Source of the DNA: Runella salmonicolor
GTDB taxonomy: Bacteria; Bacteroidota; Bacteroidia; Cytophagales; Spirosomataceae
NCBI RefSeq assembly: GCF_024158025.1
Contig: NZ_JAMZEL010000003.1
Coordinates: forward strand, 1 to 64,000
DNA length: 64,000 bases
Reading direction: 5' to 3'
The notes beneath the pieces were generated by a model. It made no database searches, had not been told where the DNA came from, and was given only the letters and a program-made list of their open reading frames with translations. The position numbers were made by a program, and so were the translations under genes. Below, piece by piece: positions 57,034-64,000 of the stretch (within the stretch, counting starts at the first letter, position 1; every line of letters begins with the position of its first letter).

Positions 57034-58611
57034 ATGGCACTTTTAGGAAACTTGTTAAAAGGAGGACTAAAGCTGACCGTAAGCATTCAGCGTGAGAAAA
57101 ACAATCACGCAAAAGTGCAGCGAAAAACGTTGAGTAAGCTTCTTGCGAAGGCGCGTTATACGCAGTTCGGTGAAAAGTATAATTTTGAAGAAATACTTAA
57201 TACCGCCGTTTTTGACGAAGGCAATACGTTTTACGAAAAATACAAACAGTTCGTTCCCGTTCATAATTACGAAAAAATTTTCCGTGAATGGTGGCATAAA
57301 GCGCACGCAGGAGAAAAAAATGTATGCTGGCCCGGGCGGGTCAAATACTTTGCGTTGAGTTCGGGCACGTCGGAGGCGGCGTCGAAGTATATTCCCGTTA
57401 CCAAAGCCATGACCAAATCGTTTCAGCGCACGAGTATTCGTCAAATCCTGTCGCTGGGGCGGTACGAAGAACTACCGAGTGACCTCTACGAAAAAGGCTT
57501 CTTGATGATTGGCGGTAGTACCGACCTAAGCTCTATTGACGAGGGGCGTTTTCAGGGAGATGTGAGTGGCATCAATGCGGCCAATATTCCTTTTTGGTTT
57601 GAGCGCTATTATAAGCCAGGGCCTGAGATTGCCCGCGAGCGTGACTGGAGCCGAAAGCTAGAAAAAATCGTGGAAGAAGCTCCCAATTGGGATATTGGTT
57701 TTATGGCGGGGGTGCCGGCTTGGCTCCAAATTATCATGGAGAAAATCATAGAGCGCTACAAGCTGAAAAATATCCACGAAATTTGGCCAAACCTCAGCGT
57801 TTTTGGCCACGGTGGGGTTTCTTTCGAACCTTACCGGGCTGGTTTTGAAAAGCTCCTTGGGCGTCCGCTTATTTATATTGATACGTATTTGGCGTCGGAA
57901 GGATTCATTGCTTTCCAAAATCGTCCGCACGCCGATGGGATGCGTTTGGTGCTCGACAATGGTATTTTCTACGAATTTGTGCCTTTCAACGACAAAAATT
58001 TTACCGAAGACGGAGAGCTCGTTCCCAATCCACAAACCCTGATGATTGATGAAGTGGAAGAAGGAGTAGACTACGCGCTGCTGATTTCCACCTGCTCAGG
58101 AGCGTGGCGTTACCTGATTGGCGATACGATTAAGTTTGCTAATAAACAACGCGCCGAAATCACGATTACGGGACGTACAAAGCATTATTTGAGTCTTTGC
58201 GGAGAGCACCTTTCCGTCGAAAACATGAACAAGGCCGTGGAGCTCAGCGCCGAAGAGTTGGGAATCACCGTGAAAGAATTTACGGTGGCGGGTATTCGCC
58301 ACGATTCGCTTTTTGCGCACCAATGGTACATCGGCACCGACGACGAAGTAGACGCCGATGCCCTGCGCGATAAGATTGATGGCCACCTCAAAGTGCTCAA
58401 TGATGACTACGTCGTGGAGCGACGTCATGCCTTAAAAGATGTCTTTGTGACGGTGTTGCCTTCGGCTACTTTTTTGGGCTGGATGGCCAAAAGGGGTAAA
58501 ATGGGCGGACAAAATAAGTTTCCACGGGTTCTGAAAAAGAACCTCATTGACGAATGGGAAGCGTATTTACTGGAACAAGGACTACAAGTTGAGACCGTTA
58601 ATCTAAAATAA
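57034..58611 (+). CDS. GH3 auxin-responsive promoter family adenylase
   Basis: A 525-residue protein of the acyl-adenylate-forming GH3 family known from plants and present in many Bacteroidota. Motifs: FALSSGTSEAASKYIPVT (ATP binding), SVFGHGGVSFEPYRAGFEKLLG, YIDTYLASEGFIAFQNRP, CSGAWRYLIGDTIKF and ITGRTKHYLSLCGEHLS. In plants these link amino acids to hormone acids; the bacterial substrate is unknown. It lies after surE and before a terminator. Confidence 0.85.
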   Translation: MALLGNLLKGGLKLTVSIQREKNNHAKVQRKTLSKLLAKARYTQFGEKYNFEEILNTAVFDEGNTFYEKYKQFVPVHNYEKIFREWWHKAHAGEKNVCWPGRVKYFALSSGTSEAASKYIPVTKAMTKSFQRTSIRQILSLGRYEELPSDLYEKGFLMIGGSTDLSSIDEGRFQGDVSGINAANIPFWFERYYKPGPEIARERDWSRKLEKIVEEAPNWDIGFMAGVPAWLQIIMEKIIERYKLKNIHEIWPNLSVFGHGGVSFEPYRAGFEKLLGRPLIYIDTYLASEGFIAFQNRPHADGMRLVLDNGIFYEFVPFNDKNFTEDGELVPNPQTLMIDEVEEGVDYALLISTCSGAWRYLIGDTIKFANKQRAEITITGRTKHYLSLCGEHLSVENMNKAVELSAEELGITVKEFTVAGIRHDSLFAHQWYIGTDDEVDADALRDKIDGHLKVLNDDYVVERRHALKDVFVTVLPSATFLGWMAKRGKMGGQNKFPRVLKKNLIDEWEAYLLEQGLQVETVNLK

Positions 58612-58682
58612 ACGCCACTTTCTAAGCCTGCTTTATTCCGATTCATAGGCAGGAAATTACACTTCAGCGAGCTGCCAGTTGC

Positions 58683-58735
58683 TACTGCCCTTCGACAAGC
58701 GCCATCTTTGCGTTGTCGAAGGGCAGTATTTTTTT
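58683..58735 (+). terminator. Terminator after the GH3-family gene
   Basis: TACTGCCCTTCGACAAGCG and CGTTGTCGAAGGGCAGTA form an ~18-bp stem (one mismatch or bulge) around CCATCTTTG, followed by seven T. Confidence 0.9.
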
Positions 58736-58812
58736 GCGTCGTTTATCGCATTAAGTTATTTCTCTCACGTCACATTCATACAACCACTTTAAAAAAATAA
58801 AAAAAGTAAGCC

Positions 58813-59304
58813 ATGAAACGAATTAACTCTTTTATTGTGGCCGCAATGGCCTTTCTGTTGATGACCCTTGCAGGGTGCAAAAAAAACGAAATCGAAGGTG
58901 AGCCAGCAGATGGCCTCCCTTTTGTGGGTAAACGAATGGTACTTGCCTCCTTTATCATGGACCCAGCGGTCGACTTTGACGGGGATGGAAAAGTGGATCC
59001 CGATCTGATGGTTTTTTTGCCAGACTGTGAAAAAGACAACGTCATGATTTTTGAAAAGGGTGGCAGATTGTCGGGCGATAACGGCGCCAAGCGTTGCGAT
59101 GATGACAGCCCTGGGCAGGGAAACACAGGTAGCTGGACGTATGATGAACAGACTAAAATGTTACGTATTGTGGATGGCGACGACAATACCGATATTTCGG
59201 AGTTGAAAGTCATTGAGGCTTCCTCTAAAACCCTAAAAGCGCAGGTAGAAGTTGAAGAAGATGGTTTTGTGATTAAAGCCATCATGACTTGGAAAGCGCT
59301 ATAA
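58813..59304 (+). CDS. Lipoprotein with acidic calcium-like loop
   Basis: A 163-residue protein with lipobox MTLAGC (C22). A loop DFDGDGKVDPDLM (near residue 56) looks like an EF-hand-type calcium-binding segment, and DGDDNTD (near 117) is another acidic patch. The body is beta-rich (VGKRMVLASFIMDPAVD, SWTYDEQTKMLRIVD, LKAQVEVEEDGFVIKAIMTWKAL), a lipocalin-like pattern. It ends 24 bases before the sensor kinase start, in the same reading frame, which hints at an operon. Function unknown. Confidence 0.72.
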   Translation: MKRINSFIVAAMAFLLMTLAGCKKNEIEGEPADGLPFVGKRMVLASFIMDPAVDFDGDGKVDPDLMVFLPDCEKDNVMIFEKGGRLSGDNGAKRCDDDSPGQGNTGSWTYDEQTKMLRIVDGDDNTDISELKVIEASSKTLKAQVEVEEDGFVIKAIMTWKAL

Positions 59305-59328
59305 ACGAACTCCTCGAAATCTGAAAAT

Positions 59329-60486
59329 TTGGAGTCGTTTGCCGCTGGCAGGAAAGGCAAAAAGAAGGTATTTTCAATCAAAACAACTACAAGATTGACC
59401 CGATTGAATGACAGATGGCTACGTATCATTGGCATCACATTGTTGATGCTGATGAGCGTATCTGTCAATAATTACCTCCAAATGCCATTCAGTTGGACGA
59501 TTGCCGGGCGGTTGATGCTTACAATGACTTCTATTGTGGCTACTTGGCACCTCAATCGTTTTGTTATTTTTAAGTTTAGAGAACAGTATCCTCTGGGTAG
59601 CCAGATTATAAAACGGCTTGTTTTAACGTTTTTGACGGGGATGCTCGGGACTACGCTAGTGCTTTGGCTGACGGGTATTGCAAGGCATTGGCTTATTTAT
59701 CAAACGCTGGATGATTCTACGGTCCAACACTATGCCACATTTACAATCAACAATCATCGGCTTTCACTGTGGTTTTATGGAGTCGATTTTGTAAAGGCAG
59801 CCATTATGTTTCTACTTTTTTTGCCGGTGTATGAGGCGCTTTTCTTTGCTGTCGAATCCCGAGAAATAAAAAAACGACTTCGGCAATCAGAGCGTGAAAA
59901 AGAAGCACTGGAGAAAACCAATCTTCAAAGCCAATTGGAAGCGTTAAAGCAGCAGGTGAATCCGCACTTTTTGTTCAATAGCCTGAACGCTCTCGGAACC
60001 CTTATTGAGGAAGACCCACCGCAAGCCTCCCTTTTTCTGGAAGAATTGAGCACAGTGTATCGTTATTTGTTGCGGAGCAATGAGCAGAATCTCACCACTT
60101 TGGGGGCTGAACTGGATTTTATTCATTCGTATACACATTTGCTCAAAACGCGCTACGGAGCAGGGTTAAAGATTACTATTCATGTCGATTCAGTTCACGA
60201 AGCATTTCTGTTGCCTCCTTTGACGTTGCAATTGTTGGTGGAAAATGCCGTTAAGCACAACATTATTTTGCCCGAACAGCCGCTCTCTATTTCGGTTTTT
60301 ACGAACTCCGACAATCAATTGGTGATTACCAATAACTTACAGCGAAAAAACACCAAAATACACTCAAATGGCCTGGGACTCAATAATATTCTGACCAAAT
60401 ATAAAATGTTGGGGCAGACCGTTCCGACCATTCTTGAAAATGAAAGTCAGTTCTCGGTTATGTTACCTTTGATAAGATATAATTGA
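59329..60486 (+). CDS. LytS-type sensor histidine kinase
   Basis: A 385-residue membrane kinase. Four hydrophobic segments occupy about 35-175 (LRIIGITLLMLMSVSV, WTIAGRLMLTMTSIVATW, LVLTFLTGMLGTTLVLWL, FVKAAIMFLLFLPVYEALFF). A coiled-coil-like helix SEREKEALEKTNLQSQLEALKQQ follows. The His_kinase domain is VNPHFLFNSLNALGTLIEEDP, with the later N-box LTLQLLVENAVKHN. The start is uncertain: TTG 59329 is the first codon, and no ATG occurs before the first helix. It pairs with the LytTR regulator at 60579. Confidence 0.9.
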   Translation: MESFAAGRKGKKKVFSIKTTTRLTRLNDRWLRIIGITLLMLMSVSVNNYLQMPFSWTIAGRLMLTMTSIVATWHLNRFVIFKFREQYPLGSQIIKRLVLTFLTGMLGTTLVLWLTGIARHWLIYQTLDDSTVQHYATFTINNHRLSLWFYGVDFVKAAIMFLLFLPVYEALFFAVESREIKKRLRQSEREKEALEKTNLQSQLEALKQQVNPHFLFNSLNALGTLIEEDPPQASLFLEELSTVYRYLLRSNEQNLTTLGAELDFIHSYTHLLKTRYGAGLKITIHVDSVHEAFLLPPLTLQLLVENAVKHNIILPEQPLSISVFTNSDNQLVITNNLQRKNTKIHSNGLGLNNILTKYKMLGQTVPTILENESQFSVMLPLIRYN

Positions 60487-60578
60487 CGACTCAAGGCCCT
60501 TTTGTACCGTTTTAAAAACTCTATTCTTGAAAAATTGGCGTTTATGGCCGATTTTTAACCCATTAATCTTTGCTCACT

Positions 60579-61388
60579 ATGAAAATTTTAATTATTGAAG
60601 ACGAGGAACTGGCCGTTCGAAAATTGTCAAAATTGTTGTTGGATTTGGATGAAAGCATCCAAATCGTAGGAACCTGCGCCAGTGTGAGGGCGTCAGTGGC
60701 TTGGCTGAATGCCCATTCAAACGAGTCAGCGGTGAGGCCTGATTTGATTTTGATGGATATTGAGCTGGCCGACGGGCAGAGCTTTGAGATATTTGAACAA
60801 ACCACCGTGAGTGCTCCCGTCATTTTTACGACTTCGTACGATGAATACGCTTTGCGCGCTTTTAAAGTCAACAGCATTGATTATTTGCTTAAACCCATCA
60901 AGCGGCATGAGCTGGAAGCGAGCTTGGATAAGTACAAACGGACGCACTATAATCAAATCGGAGCCGTGGCTGGAAAAAACGAAGCCAGCAGTGGCGTCGA
61001 CATTGATGCGCTAGTACAGCAACTCCGTCAACATATTCAGCCGGCGGATTATCGGCGGCGTTTTTTGGTGAAACATCTGCAACAATGGGTGCCCGTTGAG
61101 GTGAGCGATATTGCCTATTTTTACTCCGAAGAAGGCGTTAGTTTGTTTAAGACCGTTCATAATCAAAAGTTTTCACTGGATTATCCCTTAGATGAGCTAG
61201 AGGCGATGCTTGACCCCGCCCATTTTTTTCGGGCCAATCGTCAATACATCGTTCACATCAATACGGTGCAGCAGGTTCATCCCTATTTTAACAATAAACT
61301 GAAGTTAATTCTCAAACCCAACACCGACGATGAAGTGCTGGTAAGTAGAGAGCGGGCCACGGATTTTAAGCGCTGGATGGGCAAATAA
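60579..61388 (+). CDS. LytTR response regulator
   Basis: A 269-residue regulator (ATG 60579). Receiver domain: ILIIEDEELAVRKLSKLL, phosphoacceptor D60 in LILMDIELADGQSFEIF, TTSYDEYALRAFKVNSIDYLLKPI. The C-terminal LytTR DNA-binding domain is at about 155-269 (RRRFLVKHLQQWVPVEVSDIAYFYSEEGV, HFFRANRQYIVHINTVQQVHPYFNNKLKL). It follows the kinase by 92 bases and should be its partner. Targets are unknown. Divergent or convergent genes nearby give no clear hint. Confidence 0.93.
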   Translation: MKILIIEDEELAVRKLSKLLLDLDESIQIVGTCASVRASVAWLNAHSNESAVRPDLILMDIELADGQSFEIFEQTTVSAPVIFTTSYDEYALRAFKVNSIDYLLKPIKRHELEASLDKYKRTHYNQIGAVAGKNEASSGVDIDALVQQLRQHIQPADYRRRFLVKHLQQWVPVEVSDIAYFYSEEGVSLFKTVHNQKFSLDYPLDELEAMLDPAHFFRANRQYIVHINTVQQVHPYFNNKLKLILKPNTDDEVLVSRERATDFKRWMGK

Positions 61389-61405
61389 ATCGGAATATAT
61401 AAAAA

Positions 61406-61840
61406 TTATTGGGCTTTGGTCCAAACCGTAGTTTTGCCAAATGCCGCAATGCCTACATACCCCCTGATTTCTAACTTTCCGTCTTTTAGTTTCAGAAAAC
61501 CGTCGTAGGTTTTGCCGCTTTTGGGGTCGTACACTTTTCCGTTGCGCCATTGGTCTTGATGGAATTCAAATTGTTCCAAAATGAGCAGATTTAACAAGGG
61601 GCGCCCCTTCAATAAAGCGTTGGCGTTGTTGGCATCTTTTCGGGATGTTTTGCCGTCGGCTTCGTAGAGTTCTTTACCCCAAATCAGTTTTCCGAAATAA
61701 AGGTTTCCTGATTTGTAAATTCGGATTTTACCGTCTTTTTCGGCGTTAAACCAATCGCCTAAAATCGCATCGGCATTTTGAGAGAAAGTGATGTTGCTGA
61801 TTAGAAATAGGGATAATGCGGCAAAAAGTATTGTTTTCAT
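61406..61840 (-). CDS. DUF2147 family exported protein
   Basis: A 144-residue protein with a signal peptide (MKTILFAALSLFLISNITFSQ). The DUF2147 pattern is clear: ADAILGDWFNAEKDGKIRIYKSGNLYFGKLIWGKE, GRPLLNLLILEQFEF, WRNGKVYDPKSGKTYDGFLKLKDGKLEIRGYVG. It is a small beta-barrel of unknown function found in many bacteria. It ends 18 bases from the convergent regulator gene. Confidence 0.9.
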   Translation of the reverse strand: MKTILFAALSLFLISNITFSQNADAILGDWFNAEKDGKIRIYKSGNLYFGKLIWGKELYEADGKTSRKDANNANALLKGRPLLNLLILEQFEFHQDQWRNGKVYDPKSGKTYDGFLKLKDGKLEIRGYVGIAAFGKTTVWTKAQ

Positions 61841-61932
61841 AGTCTTGCTGTGAATGGCTGATTCAACTCTACATAACTAAAAATTGACCATTTAGTTTTG
61901 CAAAGAAAAATTTTACACAGCACGATACTCAA

Positions 61933-63003
61933 TCACAACAAGCTCATTTCACCCGCCAAAGGTTTTGCCAATTCTTCGCGGATGCGCTCCATATCGCTTT
62001 CTCGCGCTAAAATGCTCATCATCTTGGTAATGGCGGCTTCGGTAGTGATGTCGCCGCCGCCCACTACGCCGATTTTTTGGAACCACGTACTGGTTTGGTA
62101 GCGTCCCTGCATCACGCGCCCGCCGTCGCACTGCGATACATTCATGATGACTACGCCGCGCTCCGTGGCTTCTTTCAGTTCATACAAAAACCAAGGTAGA
62201 GTAGGGGCATTGCCAGCACCGAAAGTCTCCAGTACAACACCGCGCAATCCGTTGATATTGAGGATTGAACGGAGTACATTTTGGGTGATGCCCGGAAACA
62301 ACTTCAGAATGGTTACATTTTCATCCAACGGCAGTTGGACATGAAAAGGGCGTTCTGGACGATACGGCGCGATGTACGGGTAATTGTACTCAATCGTCAC
62401 GCCCACTTCAGCCAAGGCGGGGTAATTTTCGGAGCGAAAAGCATTGAATTGGGAGGTCTCTTTTTTCTTGGCGCGGTTGCCCCGCAGGAGATAATTCTGA
62501 AAATAAATGCATACTTCGGGCACCAACGGACGGCCTTCCCACTGGGCCGCCGCGATTTCCAAGGCTGTAATGATGTTTTCGCGGGCGTCGGTTCGGGCAA
62601 TTCCGATGGGCAGCTGCGCGCCCGTCAGGATAACGGGCTTGCTGAGGTTTTGGAGCATGAAACTCAACGCCGAAGCGGTATAAGCCATCGTGTCTGTGCC
62701 GTGTAGAATCACAAAACTGTCGTAAGAATCATAATGCCGCTGAATCAACCGCGCCAAGTCCATCCACACGTCGGGGCGCATGTTGGACGAGTCCATGATT
62801 TCTTCTAAACTCGTGAACGTAATCTCGAAGTCTAACCGCTTGATTTCGGGGAGTTTGTCCAGAATTTGTTCGAAATCAAAGGGGACGAGTTGGCCTTTTT
62901 CAAAGACCATTCCGAGTGTTCCACCCGTGTATATCACCAACACGGATGCGCGCGGACGGTTGGGTAAAACGGGATTGATGGTGACTGATTTATACGCTGG
63001 CAT
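61933..63003 (-). CDS. ansA: L-asparaginase (type I, cytoplasmic)
   Basis: A 356-residue asparaginase, hydrolysing asparagine to aspartate and ammonia. ATG 63003 (MPAYKSVTINPVLPNRP) is preferred; 24 upstream codons overlap the end of tatD. Catalytic motifs: VIYTGGTLGM (T29) and FVILHGTDTMAYTASALSFML, with LTGAQLPIG and DARENIITALEIAA. There is no signal peptide, so it is cytoplasmic. It lies 49 bases after the tatD stop on the same strand, so the two are probably cotranscribed. Confidence 0.93.
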   Translation of the reverse strand: MPAYKSVTINPVLPNRPRASVLVIYTGGTLGMVFEKGQLVPFDFEQILDKLPEIKRLDFEITFTSLEEIMDSSNMRPDVWMDLARLIQRHYDSYDSFVILHGTDTMAYTASALSFMLQNLSKPVILTGAQLPIGIARTDARENIITALEIAAAQWEGRPLVPEVCIYFQNYLLRGNRAKKKETSQFNAFRSENYPALAEVGVTIEYNYPYIAPYRPERPFHVQLPLDENVTILKLFPGITQNVLRSILNINGLRGVVLETFGAGNAPTLPWFLYELKEATERGVVIMNVSQCDGGRVMQGRYQTSTWFQKIGVVGGGDITTEAAITKMMSILARESDMERIREELAKPLAGEMSLL

Positions 63004-63052
63004 GGGTTGAGAAGTGTTGATGATAAAGAAATCGTTTTGAACGAGGGGATGT

Positions 63053-63838
63053 TTAATACACCATTTGGGTTGCATTCTGGGTTGTTATTCGGGCGAGGTC
63101 TTCGATCGTAATTTGCATTAAGTCAGCGACTTTCTGCGCAATAATCGGAATATACGCGACTTCGTTGCGCTTACCGCGATACGGGACGGGTGCCAAATAA
63201 GGGCAATCGGTTTCGAGCACGATATGTTCTACGTCTATGTAAGGCAAAACCTTGTCTAACCCACCGTTTTTGAAGGTAGCCACGCCCCCAATTCCTAGTT
63301 TGAAGCCTAATTCAATCGCTTTTTGGGCTTCTTCGAGCGTTCCCGTAAAACAGTGAAAAATTCCTTTCAGCAGTGGATTTCCCACTTGCTCAATCAACTC
63401 AACGACTTCCCAAAAAGCACTGCGACTGTGAATGTCAATCCAAAGATTGTGTTTGAGAGCCAGATGGCATTGAACCAAAAACGCTTCTTTTTGCTGCTCA
63501 ACAAAGGTTTTATCCCAGTATAAGTCCATACCAATCTCGCCAATGGCTACAAATTTCGGCACGGGAGTTAGAGGCGATTGGGCTGCTTTATTGAGCCAAT
63601 CTTCTACGATGTACAGTTCTTTTTGGAAATCTTCTTTGACATACGTAGGATGCAAACCCATCATGGGCAAACAGATATTTGGGTACTGCTCCGCCAACGC
63701 CATCATGCCGTCGATGGTCGTGTGGTCACAATTGGGCATCCAGATTTGGGTAATTCCCGCCGTAAAAGCACGGTTCAGCATTTGGGTGCGGTCTTCATTA
63801 AATACTTCGTCGTAAATATGAGCGTGGGTTTCTATCAT
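63053..63838 (-). CDS. tatD: TatD family metal-dependent hydrolase
   Basis: A 261-residue TatD-type DNase/hydrolase. Metal residues: MIETHAHIYDEVF (HxH), IGEIGMDLYWDKTFVEQQKEAF (Glu), LWIDIHSRSAFWE, GIFHCFTGTLEEA (His) and VLETDCPYLAPVPYRGKRN (Asp). ATG 63838 is chosen; the frame runs 13 codons further. Family members act as 3'-5' nucleases or D-aminoacyl-type hydrolases. First gene of a pair with the asparaginase gene; a tandem repeat begins about 80 bases upstream. Confidence 0.92.
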   Translation of the reverse strand: MIETHAHIYDEVFNEDRTQMLNRAFTAGITQIWMPNCDHTTIDGMMALAEQYPNICLPMMGLHPTYVKEDFQKELYIVEDWLNKAAQSPLTPVPKFVAIGEIGMDLYWDKTFVEQQKEAFLVQCHLALKHNLWIDIHSRSAFWEVVELIEQVGNPLLKGIFHCFTGTLEEAQKAIELGFKLGIGGVATFKNGGLDKVLPYIDVEHIVLETDCPYLAPVPYRGKRNEVAYIPIIAQKVADLMQITIEDLARITTQNATQMVY

Positions 63839-63915
63839 GATTCGTGAATGGAGAAAGATGAAGCGCTTTGAATACAAATACTTCTCAGTTTTGCATTGGT
63901 TGCGGGTAGCTAATA

Positions 63916-64000
63916 CGGTTTTCTATTTTACGGTTTCTCAGTTTTCTATTTTACGGTTTTCTATTTTACGGTTACTCGGTTTTCTATTTTACGGTTTCTC
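63916..64000. repeat. Tandem repeat of CGGTTTTCTATTTTA at the right edge
   Basis: From 63916 to the window end the 15-base unit CGGTTTTCTATTTTA recurs, interspersed with CGGTTTCTC or CGGTTACTC spacers. At least four copies are seen, continuing past the window. AT-rich, upstream of tatD on its promoter side. Confidence 0.8.

Noticed and set aside
61949..62706. Several open frames opposite or inside the asparaginase gene
   Set aside because: All are shadows of the real gene in other frames.
63916..64000. Possible CRISPR array at the right edge
   Set aside because: Units are AT-rich, about 15 bases, with near-identical spacers and no cas genes in sight, so it is a simple tandem repeat.

Overview
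The window looks like a chromosomal segment from a member of the Bacteroidota, most likely the Cytophagales (Spirosoma/Runella-like; the genus is a guess). The reasons are moderate GC content, secreted proteins whose signal peptides end in 'AQ', LamG-OmpA, DUF4097 and coathanger-type proteins, an acetyltransferase paired with argG, and several -7 boxes of the Bacteroidota type TAnnTTTG. Almost all of it is ordinary chromosome. I see no prophage, transposase, integron or CRISPR array.

Layout. The left edge holds the last bases of a 23S rRNA, a 5S rRNA with a partial duplication in front of it, and tRNA-Pro(TGG). From 0.6 to 7.7 kb lie threonine synthase, an acetyltransferase, a PspC/LiaF-like membrane trio (one member only 56 residues), a TlpA-like thioredoxin, an SMP-30-like propeller and an M23 peptidase. 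From 7.7 to 13.2 kb on the minus strand are a thioredoxin-fold protein without CXXC, an AI-2E-type permease and a large secreted sugar-dehydrogenase/PKD/cytochrome c protein. From 13.7 to 20.4 kb are an acetyltransferase with a cysteine cluster, argG, a DUF2281/PIN toxin-antitoxin pair, a hydrolase without its nucleophile overlapping a sirtuin, folD, a fatty-acid desaturase and a small conserved protein. From 20.5 to 28.8 kb are a lipoprotein, LamG-OmpA, two unrecognised proteins, trhO, a deoxynucleoside kinase, nrdB and a D-threonine aldolase-like enzyme.

The region 28.9-31.0 kb is a compact minus-strand stress operon: an ECF sigma factor, a Spy-like membrane protein, a small membrane protein, a His-rich exported peptide and Hsp20. 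Fatty-acid activation and oxidation genes follow (acyl-CoA synthetase, acyl-CoA dehydrogenase). Then come alanine dehydrogenase divergent from an Lrp/AsnC regulator, menD, a methyltransferase and a second soluble-type sugar dehydrogenase.

The most striking locus is 41.3-47.5 kb. Two ECF sigma factor genes face away from each other. Each is followed by a membrane anti-sigma protein with a C-terminal HEAT-like domain and then by two exported DUF4097 proteins, so the gene order is a mirror image. This looks like a duplicated envelope-sensing module.

The right part holds a sulfatase bracketed by inverted repeats, a sialidase, copper chaperone and CopA ATPase genes, a GH95-like glycosidase, surE, a GH3-family adenylase, a LytS/LytTR two-component system behind an Asp-rich lipoprotein gene, a DUF2147 protein, asparaginase and a TatD nuclease. 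A tandem repeat runs off the right end.
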